64,000 nt of DNA from Enterococcus faecium (GTDB lineage: Bacteria > Bacillota > Bacilli > Lactobacillales > Enterococcaceae), in assembly GCF_029023785.1 (NCBI RefSeq), contig NZ_CP118955.1, positions 2,441,001-2,505,000 on the forward strand, written 5' to 3'. A program made the translations under genes and the position numbers. The notes under the pieces were generated by a model. It had not been told where the DNA came from, did no database searches, and saw only the letters and a list, made by a program, of their open reading frames with translations. Shown here one piece after another: positions 7,743 to 15,552 of this stretch. Numbering within the stretch: position 1 is the first letter of the stretch; the number at the start of each line of letters is the position of its first letter.

Positions 7743-9392
7743 TTAATCAAACGGATACCACTGACGCTGTTCATCGAACAACAAACTTTCTTTTTGGGCC
7801 TGTTCAACTATGGATTTAGGATAATTCAAAACTTTCAGCAAGGCAATCGCATTTCGGGTCCTTGAAGGTCCTTCTTTTAATTTGAAATCAAAACTGATTC
7901 CTTTTCCTTCTGTTACTTGTTCTTCAAAGTGGACATTCTCACAATAATTCTTTAAAATCTCTGTCAATTCGATATCATGTGTGGCGACAAATGCTAAAGA
8001 TGGATACTCCGCAAGCCACCGAACGACTGAAGCGGAAGAAGCAATCCGTTCGATCGTATTTGTTCCTTTTAAAATCTCATCTACGAAGCAGTAGCAGCGT
8101 TCTTTGGAAGCCACTTGGTCCAGCAAACGTTTGATCGATTTGATTTCTGAAACAAAATAACTGTCGCCTTCAAATAAATCATCTTCGATTGCCATGGAAG
8201 TCAACACATGTCCAGGTTGCAGGGTAAACTGTTCTGCAATCGCTGTTTGGATCGTCTGTGCTAGAATACAGCTGATGGCTATACTTTTGACATACGTAGA
8301 TTTTCCTGATGCATTGGAACCCGTGACTAATGTATTCTTCTGCCAGTTGACTGGATTAACTACCGCTTCTTTTAACAATGGATGATAGATATCTTTCGCT
8401 GTCACACCGCCCTCAGTAAACTCTGGTCGGCAAGTGATCGGCATATAGGTGCGATAATTCAAAACGGCTGCTGCAACTTCCAATTCTCCCAGCAATTCCC
8501 ACAGCTTGATGGCTTCAGTTGAATGCTTTTCTAATTTAGTGAGAACGAAATGATAGGAGATAAATGGCAGCATGAACATGATGTTGACATATTCAAAAAT
8601 CAATTCTGCTTCACTCCCGCTCTTCATTCGAAATGAAAAACCTAATTTAGGGATGTCTCTTAATGGTTTAGTTTGCTGTTTCAGCTCTTTTTGAAGTGGT
8701 GTCGTCATTTTTGCTAACTGATTGGCGGCTGAAATCGTTGAAACCAAATAACTCATGCTATTCAGCTCTGTTTCTAGTGTTTGTTTCTTCACTAGATAAT
8801 AGACCGTATTGAATACTAAGCCACCGATTGCTAGATAGATTCCTAGTACTTGCCCTAAAAGAAGCAAACCTACACCCACCAGCGGAAGCAAGCCAAGAAA
8901 AATAAATAAACCTACGCGTCCAATCTTTTTACTTTTTCCATCCGCTAGATATTGTTTTGCAAAATTATGATCTTTTTTTCCTAAACGAGCGAATTGATAT
9001 TGGATTCTTTCTCTCAGTTGAGGATTTTCCTGATAAAAAGCAATTAGTTTTTCTAACTGATAATCTTCTCCAAAATCAAAGCTACGTAAACGCTGATACA
9101 ACGCTTCTGAACCTACACTAGAATAGGTACTGTTGATCCCTTCAAATACTTCGAACATATCCAAGTCATACCAAGTAAGATCGTCGATTTCACTATCCCA
9201 TGAACGGAATTTTTTCTCCGTGAGCCACGCATCCTTCAAACTTTCTTCTTTATCAAATCTCGGTTGATAAGGAATTTTTCCCCAATTACTACGAACTGTT
9301 TCCTTTACTTTCAAACGTGAAAAAATGTCTAAAACAACTAATAAAATAACAACTGCAATAATAATTAAAACGATAAATTCTCTTTGGCCCAT
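7743..9392 (-). CDS. Membrane-anchored MutS-family ATPase
   Basis: A 549-residue protein. A hydrophobic N-terminal helix (about residues 8-27) and a second hydrophobic block near 155-200 are followed by a MutS clamp-like helical part and the MutS domain V ATPase. The ATPase has Walker A GSNASGKST, Walker B CYCFVDEIL with KGTNT, and VATHDIELTE. It lacks the mismatch-recognition N-terminal domain, so it is not the classical mismatch-repair MutS or MutS2. Such membrane-linked MutS-like proteins are common in Firmicutes but their job is not known. The ATG follows a GGAGAGGG-type ribosome site. In-frame coding-like sequence continues past the stop. Confidence 0.88.
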   Translation of the reverse strand: MGQREFIVLIIIAVVILLVVLDIFSRLKVKETVRSNWGKIPYQPRFDKEESLKDAWLTEKKFRSWDSEIDDLTWYDLDMFEVFEGINSTYSSVGSEALYQRLRSFDFGEDYQLEKLIAFYQENPQLRERIQYQFARLGKKDHNFAKQYLADGKSKKIGRVGLFIFLGLLPLVGVGLLLLGQVLGIYLAIGGLVFNTVYYLVKKQTLETELNSMSYLVSTISAANQLAKMTTPLQKELKQQTKPLRDIPKLGFSFRMKSGSEAELIFEYVNIMFMLPFISYHFVLTKLEKHSTEAIKLWELLGELEVAAAVLNYRTYMPITCRPEFTEGGVTAKDIYHPLLKEAVVNPVNWQKNTLVTGSNASGKSTYVKSIAISCILAQTIQTAIAEQFTLQPGHVLTSMAIEDDLFEGDSYFVSEIKSIKRLLDQVASKERCYCFVDEILKGTNTIERIASSASVVRWLAEYPSLAFVATHDIELTEILKNYCENVHFEEQVTEGKGISFDFKLKEGPSRTRNAIALLKVLNYPKSIVEQAQKESLLFDEQRQWYPFD

Positions 9393-9507
9393 ATCCCTCT
9401 CCGTTCCTTGATTTGTTAGTTTTAGTATAGCACTGTTGCGCTATTTGAAAAGGGGGTACAAAAATAACTGTCTTCGTTACCTAATTCGTATCAATCACAC
9501 CAAAATA

Positions 9508-9541
9508 AAAACACCTTCCAAAAAAGAAGATGTCTTTAAAA
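9508..9541 (-). terminator. Terminator after the sensor kinase operon
   Basis: On the minus strand AAAGACATCTTC and GAAGGTGTTTTT form an imperfect stem ending in a U-run, 45 bp behind the histidine kinase stop. Confidence 0.6.
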
Positions 9542-9586
9542 CGAGATACAATTTTTTGTCATTCACTTCAGGTAAATTAGAGCCAA

Positions 9587-10483
9587 TTAAACCCTCCGCA
9601 ACTTGACGGAGATGGAGAAGATGCCCCCGTCTAATCTAGCGGTCATCTCTCCTCCCATTCCTTCCACCAATTTTTTTGACAGGTAAAGCCCGATTCCACT
9701 AGATTCCGTATTTGTGCGGCTGGTATTTTCGGTATAAAAACGCTGGAAGACTTTTTCAACAGAGGTTTGCGCTCCTGGTTTGATAGGATTGGCCACTGTT
9801 AATCGAATGAATGAATCCTCTTTTGAAAATGTCACCTTTGCTTGTCCATCTGCATAACGCAATAAATTCTGTATGATATTTTGCAGCACTCGCAGCAACA
9901 TGAGCGGATCTGCTAATACAGTTGTATTTATCGAGTGTTCAGCGAACGCTACCTCGATATTTTTCTCAGAAAATTGTTCATAAAAAGAGAAAAATACTTC
10001 TTCCACCTCTTTAGAAAAAGAAAGCGTATGGAGATCCATTTCTTTTTGCTTCGTCTCTATTCGAGCAAGATCATAAAACTGATCCGTCATACTGAGTAAT
10101 CTTGCAACAGATTGTTTGATGATCGTTAAATACTTCTCCCGTTTCTCCGTATCCTCTACCTGTTCCAGTAATTGTACATAACCGTTAATAGCAGTCAAAG
10201 GAGTTCTGAGATCATGAGAAAGGCCGACGATCGATAGTCTGATGTTTTCTTCCATTTCTTGAAATGCTTGTCCTTTTTGTTCATTTTCATCCACCCATGT
10301 ATTCAGTGCATCTACTAGGTCCATTAGATTCTTTTCTCGAAATTCGACTGAAAGACGACCACCATATTCTTGTCGTTCAGAAAGAGTGGCGATTTTCTTA
10401 GTTAATCTCTTGATTTCCCTTTGCAGGAAGAAAATAAAACTTCCCATAAAGATAACAACGAGAAGCAACAGCCACTTAATCAA
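9587..10483 (-). CDS. Sensor histidine kinase
   Basis: A membrane sensor kinase of about 298 residues. A single N-terminal hydrophobic helix is followed directly by a linker, the dimerisation/phosphoacceptor motif GLSHDLRTPLTAING and an ATPase domain with N-box QNIIQNLLRYA and the G-box SSGIGLYLSKK. No sizeable extracellular sensor domain exists, which is typical of intramembrane-sensing kinases that work with ABC transporters. I prefer the TTG at 10483, which overlaps the end of the regulator gene and lies behind GGGGAGTGGGG; an ATG at 10525 is possible. It is the last gene of an ATPase-permease-regulator-kinase operon. Confidence 0.88.
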   Translation of the reverse strand: MIKWLLLLVVIFMGSFIFFLQREIKRLTKKIATLSERQEYGGRLSVEFREKNLMDLVDALNTWVDENEQKGQAFQEMEENIRLSIVGLSHDLRTPLTAINGYVQLLEQVEDTEKREKYLTIIKQSVARLLSMTDQFYDLARIETKQKEMDLHTLSFSKEVEEVFFSFYEQFSEKNIEVAFAEHSINTTVLADPLMLLRVLQNIIQNLLRYADGQAKVTFSKEDSFIRLTVANPIKPGAQTSVEKVFQRFYTENTSRTNTESSGIGLYLSKKLVEGMGGEMTARLDGGIFSISVKLRRV

Positions 10484-11156
10484 ATCTAAACCCCACTCCC
10501 CACACCGTATGAATATACACAGCATGTGCCTTTGCTAGTTTCCCTCGAAGATTGGAAATATGCATATTCACTGTTTTCTCACTATCAAAATATGGTTCTT
10601 GCCAAACTGTTTCATAAAGATTTGCTCGCGAAAATACTTTTTTCGGATGTTCTAAAAAAAGCTTCAGCAGATCGAATTCTCTTCCTGTCAAATGGACAGC
10701 CACACCATTCACATTTACATCCCTCGACTCTTTGTCCAGTAAGATTTCCTTGTAATAGATGCGTTGCGACAGATCTTTTACTTGGACAGAAGTCTGATGA
10801 CGAAGTTGGATGCCGATTCGTAACAACAGTTCTTCGATATCAAATGGTTTCGTCACATAGTCATCCGCTCCTGCTGCCAACAAGGAAACTTTATCTCTTT
10901 GATCGCTTTTTGCTGAAAGAACGATGATCGGAACATTCGATGTCTGTCGGATTTCTGCTAACAATGCTTCACCTGAAAGCCCTGGAAGCATGAGATCTAG
11001 AAGGATCAAATCGACAGGATATGTGCTTAACAATAATTTTCCTTCCGTACCTGAATAAGCATCAAGAAGTTTGTATCTCTGTTCAAGAACCTCCTCCAGT
11101 AAAGAATGAACAGCTTCATCGTCTTCGATAATCAAAATAGTTTCCAGCAGGAACAC
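10476..11156 (-). CDS. OmpR-family response regulator
   Basis: A 226-residue regulator with a receiver domain (acidic pair in IIEDDE, phospho-acceptor D54 in LILLDLMLPG, conserved lysine in VTKPFD) and a winged-helix DNA-binding domain ending in HTVWGVGFRFD. The apparent start is a GTG that follows the permease stop directly, without a clear Shine-Dalgarno of its own, so translation is probably coupled. Its end overlaps the kinase start. By position it should regulate the ABC transporter in the same operon, in the manner of peptide-antibiotic detoxification modules; the inducing signal is unknown. Confidence 0.9.
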   Translation of the reverse strand: MFLLETILIIEDDEAVHSLLEEVLEQRYKLLDAYSGTEGKLLLSTYPVDLILLDLMLPGLSGEALLAEIRQTSNVPIIVLSAKSDQRDKVSLLAAGADDYVTKPFDIEELLLRIGIQLRHQTSVQVKDLSQRIYYKEILLDKESRDVNVNGVAVHLTGREFDLLKLFLEHPKKVFSRANLYETVWQEPYFDSEKTVNMHISNLRGKLAKAHAVYIHTVWGVGFRFD

Positions 11157-11939
11157 CTACTTAATGTCAGATTTTTGGAAAATAAACATTCCTAGAGCTG
11201 ATGATACCACGATTGTTACTAGACTGACCAGAATCATTTTCGGTGCTTGCGAATAAGTTGCTTGTTGCGCAAAGTCCGTATACATGAGCCACGTTTCCGT
11301 AAACCACTCCGTTAGAAATTCCAAGCCTTTGATTTTTGCGAAAACACCGGGAACGAAGGCCGTTCCCATGATATAAAGAAAAGAAAGAAGCAAACTGACA
11401 CTGGTACTTCTAGTGATGAATGTCAAAGCCACTGGAACAGATAATGTCGCTAATATCAGCAGAAGCAATACAGGAAATACTTTTAGAACATAATTTCCAT
11501 AGTTTTTGATTCCCTCAACTTCACCAAATCCGAAAGCAAGTGTGTAAGCAATCATGGCTAGCCCCGTAATCAAAACCACGCCAAGTGTTGTGATCAAAAG
11601 CGTAACGAGAAGTTTCGACACATAATAAGTCATTCGATTCCGTCCTAAAGATAACGTATTGCGAATCGTACCGTTTTGAAATTCTTCCCCAATATAAAAG
11701 CACGCAAATGCTGCGAAAGCCAGAAGAATCCATGCAGCCATTTTTTCCACCATTAAAATCCCTGTTGCACCGTTGATGACTGTATCCGTTGCTTGGTTTA
11801 ATTCATTGCCGTATTTTGTATGCATATACCATTCGTTCCAAGAATAAAAAAGCGGAAGTACGACCATCAGTCCTAGTGAGACCCACATTTTACGGCTCTT
11901 CCATACTTTTATTTTTTCAGCAGTTAATAGATTAAACAT
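11157..11939 (-). CDS. ABC-2 type transporter permease
   Basis: A 260-residue integral membrane protein with about six hydrophobic segments, of the ABC-2 family seen in lantibiotic- or bacitracin-immunity exporters (BcrB/SpaE-like). The N-terminus (LLTAEKIKVWKSRKMW) shows the usual amphipathic start before the first helix. It overlaps the ATPase gene by 8 bp and abuts the response regulator gene. Together the four genes look like a sense-and-export module for a cell-envelope agent, which is inference from gene order. Confidence 0.85.
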   Translation of the reverse strand: MFNLLTAEKIKVWKSRKMWVSLGLMVVLPLFYSWNEWYMHTKYGNELNQATDTVINGATGILMVEKMAAWILLAFAAFACFYIGEEFQNGTIRNTLSLGRNRMTYYVSKLLVTLLITTLGVVLITGLAMIAYTLAFGFGEVEGIKNYGNYVLKVFPVLLLLILATLSVPVALTFITRSTSVSLLLSFLYIMGTAFVPGVFAKIKGLEFLTEWFTETWLMYTDFAQQATYSQAPKMILVSLVTIVVSSALGMFIFQKSDIK

Positions 11940-12849
11940 GTGGATTGCCTCCAGTTAATTGTAAGAAATAATCTTCCAGTTTTTGCCCAACTAGGTGGAT
12001 ACCATCCACAGGAACTTTTGCCTCTACCAATGCTTGATTGATGGCTGCTACTTGGTCAATTCCTTCAAAAAGCTGGATAACACGGCTAGATTGGACAAAA
12101 TAATCCCTATAACCAAGAGAGTCGAGAACCGTTACTGCTTGTTCCGTCGCCGAAGTGTCAATTTTTATAAATTGACGAGATTCTTGTGCCAATTCTTCTT
12201 TCGATAATTCTTTGATCAAGTGTCCTTCATGCAAAATACCGTAGTGAGTGGCGATCTGTGACAATTCATCTAGCAAGTGGCTAGAAAGCAAGACGGTGAT
12301 GCCCCGTTCTTTTACCAAACGTTGGATGATTTCTCGCATTTCTGCCATCCCTGCTGGATCCATCCCATTCGTCGGTTCATCCAAAATCAAAAATTCTGGA
12401 TTCGTGATCAGTGCATTTGCAATAGCTAAACGCTGGCGCATACCTAAAGAGAAATTCTTTGCTTTCTTTTTCCCTGTATTTTCCAATCGCATCATTTTCA
12501 GCAGGTCTTCGATTTCTCTATCCGACACACCGCCGTTCGCTGCTTGGATACGTAGGTTATCTCTTGCAGTTAATTCTGGATAAAGAGCAGGGGTTTCAAT
12601 CGATTGACCCATACGTCGTCTTGCTGCCTGCAAATCCGTCGTTCCAAATAATTCGATCGAACCTTCATCAATCGAGATCAAACCCATAATAGTTCTCATA
12701 AAGGTAGACTTACCCGCTCCATTCTCCCCAATCAAACCATAGATCATTCCACGTTTGATTTCGATCGATACTTTATCTAATGCTTTGGCAGCACCGTATT
12801 TTTTGGTTATACCAGTTGCTTTCAAGACCGTTTCATTTCCAAAATCCAT
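11932..12849 (-). CDS. ABC transporter ATP-binding protein (BcrA-like)
   Basis: A 305-residue ABC ATPase with Walker A GENGAGKST, signature FSLGMRQR, Walker B FLILDEPTNGMD and the H-loop in LLSSHLLDE. The GMDP context and the C-terminal extension are typical of BcrA/lantibiotic-immunity ATPases. It is the first intact gene of the four-gene operon. Its ribosome site (AAGGA) lies inside the end of the truncated MFS gene only 2 bp upstream, so the operon may now be transcribed through that remnant. Confidence 0.9.
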   Translation of the reverse strand: MDFGNETVLKATGITKKYGAAKALDKVSIEIKRGMIYGLIGENGAGKSTFMRTIMGLISIDEGSIELFGTTDLQAARRRMGQSIETPALYPELTARDNLRIQAANGGVSDREIEDLLKMMRLENTGKKKAKNFSLGMRQRLAIANALITNPEFLILDEPTNGMDPAGMAEMREIIQRLVKERGITVLLSSHLLDELSQIATHYGILHEGHLIKELSKEELAQESRQFIKIDTSATEQAVTVLDSLGYRDYFVQSSRVIQLFEGIDQVAAINQALVEAKVPVDGIHLVGQKLEDYFLQLTGGNPHV

Positions 12850-12851
12850 AC

Positions 12852-13136
12852 TTATCCTTCTTTCTTATTGATAAGTGAAGTATAGTTGACGGGTATAAAG
12901 AAAGCAGCCAGAAATGTATAAAGAAAGTGTAAATTTTCCAATTGAATTTCAAGAAAAATCAGACTGTCTCGCAGACGTGGTTGAGTTGTCTGCCAATCAA
13001 AGAGCGCACCAAACAGTGCTAATCCAAGTGGACTGGCCACCATGGTAATCGTTGTTATCGTTGACATCAGACGTCCTTGTATATGCGTTGGAACTTCTCG
13101 CTGAAGCCAGACCATATAAAAAGCAAAAGAAAACAT
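12852..13136 (-). pseudogene. MFS transporter 3' remnant
   Basis: About 94 codons match the last quarter of a major facilitator of the macrolide-efflux type, including the segment REVPTHIQGRLMS and the last two membrane helices. Full-length relatives have about 400 residues, so the gene is truncated. It ends 2 bp before the ABC ATPase gene on the same strand, and repeat cluster R3 lies just upstream of the break. I see no intact reading frame for the missing part. Confidence 0.7.
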
Positions 13137-13202
13137 TAATCCTTAAAAACGGACTTATGAAAAATAATACATGCCGTTTGGGATTTACAATTAGCTACCA
13201 AA

Positions 13203-13365
13203 TAAGAGGTTATGACAAAAGACTTTTCACAATCCCTTCTTCCGAATAAACGGTGTTCTCCTGCCAACTCCTCGGTCACAAGTCACAATATTTATCAAAC
13301 ATGAGAAGCAATTTTTGTAAATTCCTTCTTATTTCTTGAAGCTGACCACTTCTGTCACAACCTCA
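13203..13365 (-). repeat. Palindromic repeat cluster R3 (one unit plus degenerate hairpin)
   Basis: One unit with the conserved edges (ACAACCTC at 13356-13363 and CGGTGTTC near 13251, plus-strand reading) is followed by a degenerate AGAGGTTATGAC hairpin. Half of its stem matches the first unit of R4 and the other half differs, again suggesting exchange between units. Confidence 0.7.
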
Positions 13366-13473
13366 GAAGCGGATAAATAATATTGTTTGATGATACTTTA
13401 TCTTTTTCCCGTTTGTTTATAGATCGAATGATATTATAGACCAAGAATCCTACCTATTAACATAGCTAAAAAC

Positions 13474-13508
13474 ACAAAAAAGGCACTTTCCAAATTGTGG
13501 AAAGTGCC
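13474..13508 (-). terminator. Terminator of the rplM-rpsI operon
   Basis: A perfect 10-bp stem, GGCACTTTCC with GGAAAGTGCC (13482-13491 and 13499-13508), is followed on the minus strand by a run of U, about 90 bp after the rpsI stop. Between rpsI and this hairpin I see no gene. Confidence 0.9.
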
Positions 13509-13595
13509 AGAAAAGTTAGGATTAAGGTAACTGCGCTCAGCATTGCTTCGCCCAGTACGATTCTCGTAACTCGTGAACTCGAACGATAATCGCAA

Positions 13596-13988
13596 TTAAC
13601 GTTTTGAGAACTGTGAAGCTTTACGGGCTTTCTTAAGACCTGGTTTTTTACGTTCGACCATACGTGCGTCACGAGTAAGTAAGCCAGCACGTTTAAGAGC
13701 TAAACGGAAGTCAGGATCAACTTCTAGCAATGCACGAGCGATACCATGACGGATAGCTCCTGATTGTCCAGCGTATCCTCCGCCGTTTACGTTAACAAAT
13801 ACGTCATATGCGCCTTTTGTTTCAGTAACAGCGAAAGGTTGATTGATTACTTCACGCAAGTCAGCATGTGGAATGTATTCTTCAACATCTTTTTTATTTA
13901 CAGTAATTTTGCCAGTTCCTGGTACTAGACGTACGCGAGCAACTGCGTTTTTACGACGGCCTGTGCCGATATATTGAACTTGTGCCAA
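13596..13988 (-). CDS. rpsI: 30S ribosomal protein S9
   Basis: A complete 130-residue S9. It starts [18 protein letters not shown] after the first residues, has the [19 protein letters not shown] core, and ends in the basic QFSKR tail that reaches the decoding site of the 30S subunit. The start codon is TTG, 8 bp after AGGAGG. It lies 15 bp after rplM in the conserved two-gene operon and is followed by a strong terminator. The 3' end of rpsI is a known integration site for some integrative elements, but none is inserted here. Confidence 0.98.
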   Translation of the reverse strand: MAQVQYIGTGRRKNAVARVRLVPGTGKITVNKKDVEEYIPHADLREVINQPFAVTETKGAYDVFVNVNGGGYAGQSGAIRHGIARALLEVDPDFRLALKRAGLLTRDARMVERKKPGLKKARKASQFSKR

Positions 13989-14003
13989 TGAAATTCCCTC
14001 CTA

Positions 14004-14447
14004 TTAGATTAAGTTTGTGATGTCTAAAACTTCTGGTTGTTGTGCTGCATGTGGATGTTCTGCTCCACCGTATACGTTCAATTTTGTAAATTGTTTGCGG
14101 CCTAAAGTGTTTTTAGGAAGCATACCTTTTACAGAAGTTTCGATCAAACGACGAGAATTTTTAGCACGCAATTCGCCAGCAGTGATTGATTTCAATCCTC
14201 CTGGGTAGTTGCTGTGACGGTAATAAATTTTGTCAGTCGCTTTTTTACCTGTTAATTTCACTTTGTCTGCATTGATGACGATGACGAAATCGCCAGTATC
14301 CAAATGAGGTGTGAAAGTTGGTTTATTTTTACCACGTAGTACAGATGCAACAACTGTTGAAAGACGTCCCAATGGAACATCAGTTGCGTCTACTACATAC
14401 CATTTACGTTCTACTTCGCCTGGTTTGGCCATATATGTTGTACGCAC
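14004..14447 (-). CDS. rplM: 50S ribosomal protein L13
   Basis: A 147-residue L13 with the typical [20 protein letters not shown] start, [16 protein letters not shown], and the C-terminal [14 protein letters not shown] chose the GTG at 14447, which follows GGAGG by 8 bp and gives the family length; the frame is open for 27 more codons upstream, but that part is the untranslated leader. First gene of the rplM-rpsI operon, with a sigma-A promoter and a structured leader in front. Confidence 0.97.
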   Translation of the reverse strand: MRTTYMAKPGEVERKWYVVDATDVPLGRLSTVVASVLRGKNKPTFTPHLDTGDFVIVINADKVKLTGKKATDKIYYRHSNYPGGLKSITAGELRAKNSRRLIETSVKGMLPKNTLGRKQFTKLNVYGGAEHPHAAQQPEVLDITNLI

Positions 14448-14454
14448 GTTATTT

Positions 14455-14532
14455 TCCTCCAATTTAAGTTCTGATGTTTGACATACACTTCGAGTTTCCG
14501 GGGCTCTTTGTGGGGCAAACAATACCATTTAA
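14455..14532 (-). ncRNA. Probable L13 leader RNA
   Basis: The transcript before rplM can fold into nested hairpins. TGTTTG pairs with CAAACA (outer stem, about 14516-14521 with 14475-14480), and GAG pairs with CUC around CCCCGGAAA inside. Firmicute rplM genes are known to carry an L13 leader motif thought to serve autoregulation by the ribosomal protein. Position and fold agree; I could not run a covariance model. Confidence 0.55.
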
Positions 14533-14533
14533 C

Positions 14534-14562
14534 ATATTACCCGCTAATCTAGTCAATGTCAA
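14534..14562 (-). promoter_or_regulatory. Sigma-A promoter of rplM-rpsI
   Basis: On the minus strand TTGACA (14557-14562) and TAATAT (14534-14539) are separated by exactly 17 bp, about 90 bp before the rplM start. Confidence 0.85.
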
Positions 14563-14654
14563 CGTTTTTCTGCTTGATTGAAAAATTTATATGAAACTTT
14601 ACTTCTTTTCTTTCTTTTATATAAAAGGGTCGTTTCCTGTCAAAATGAAAAACA

Positions 14655-14943
14655 AAAAGAGGCTGTGACAAAAGTCTTGTCACAACCCCTTATTTTGAAT
14701 AAACGGTGTTCTCCTGCCAACTCCTCGGTCACAAGTCACAATATCCATAAAACATAAGAAGCTGTTTTTTAAAATTGTTTCTTGTGACTCGGAGCTGAAC
14801 GGCAGGCTTACAACCTCTTGGTAAACGGTGTTCAATCAGCTGACCCTCGGTATTAGCTCAAAAAACGGCAAAATATGAGGAACTATTTTGACGTTTGTTT
14901 CTCTAATACTCAGGTCAAAACGCTGATTTCACAACCTCTTTTT
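14655..14943 (-). repeat. Palindromic repeat cluster R4 (two units plus terminator)
   Basis: It lies behind dps (minus strand). Two different hairpin units, joined by the motif ACAACCTCTTGGTAAACGG (plus-strand reading), are followed by the terminator hairpin at 14656-14690 with a U-run. In the first unit CTCGGTCACAAGTCA on one arm faces CTTGTGACTCGGAG on the other. In the second, CTCGGTATTAGCTC faces CTCTAATACTCAGG. It is the clearest example of two stem classes between shared borders. Confidence 0.85.
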
Positions 14944-14965
14944 CGGTCAAGTTCAACAACAGTTT

Positions 14966-15433
14966 TTACGCGTCGATCTCTGGCGCTTTGCCCAAATGAG
15001 CTTGGATCATCCAGATACGTTTTTCTGTGGCTGTTTTGAATTCGATAAAGATATCTTGTGTTGGATCGTCGCCTTCTTCTCCAGAAACTTCGATTCCTTT
15101 TTGGTAAAGATCTGCTAGATAACGATAGCCTGCAACAAGTGTTTCCAAACGTTCTGGAATAGTACGATCCCAGCGGCCAATTTCATCAGGGATTTTTGTG
15201 TTATCTGCAAATTCACGCAATGTAGAATAAGGTGAACCGTCTAATGTGATCAAGCGTTCGGATACTTCATCTAACTGAGCGTTCAAATCATCCATGAACT
15301 CATCCATCATTGGGTGCAATGTAAGGAAACCTGGTCCTCTCATGTACCAATGTGTTTGGTGAACAACAACAGACATTTGGCTTAGATCTGCAACTAATTG
15401 ATTTAATACTTCTTTGGTTTGTTGGAATTTCAT
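14966..15433 (-). CDS. dps: Dps family ferritin-like DNA-protecting protein
   Basis: A 155-residue four-helix Dps/ferritin-like protein. The ferroxidase residues sit in VHQTHWYMRG and in HPMMDEFMDDLNAQLDEVSERL, the pattern for an inter-subunit di-iron site. Dps dodecamers oxidise and store iron with peroxide and so protect DNA. The ATG follows a good TTAGGAGG site. The gene is monocistronic: a possible promoter lies upstream and cluster R4 with its terminator follows. I do not see a convincing PerR box. Confidence 0.93.
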   Translation of the reverse strand: MKFQQTKEVLNQLVADLSQMSVVVHQTHWYMRGPGFLTLHPMMDEFMDDLNAQLDEVSERLITLDGSPYSTLREFADNTKIPDEIGRWDRTIPERLETLVAGYRYLADLYQKGIEVSGEEGDDPTQDIFIEFKTATEKRIWMIQAHLGKAPEIDA

Positions 15434-15467
15434 CTTTCTTGCCTCCTAACATTTTCTTACACTTAAA

Positions 15468-15497
15468 ATAATAGTAGACTTTCAATGAAAAGTACAA
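15468..15497 (-). promoter_or_regulatory. Possible dps promoter
   Basis: On the minus strand TTGTAC (15492-15497) and TATTAT (15468-15473) are 18 bp apart, about 35 bp before dps. The -35 match is moderate. Confidence 0.35.
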
Positions 15498-15552
15498 CAA
15501 AATCATTTACCTGAGAACGATTTTCAGTTCGCTTTTTTATCCGTAAAGCCAA

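Noticed and set aside
10526..10927. Plus-strand frame opposite the response regulator gene
   Set aside because: It lies fully antisense to a strongly supported gene and its product resembles no protein.
13540..13620. GTTCGAGTTC-like sequence behind rpsI that resembles a tRNA T-arm, and the rpsI 3' end as an attachment site
   Set aside because: No cloverleaf can be built, no second copy of the rpsI end is visible and no integrase is present.
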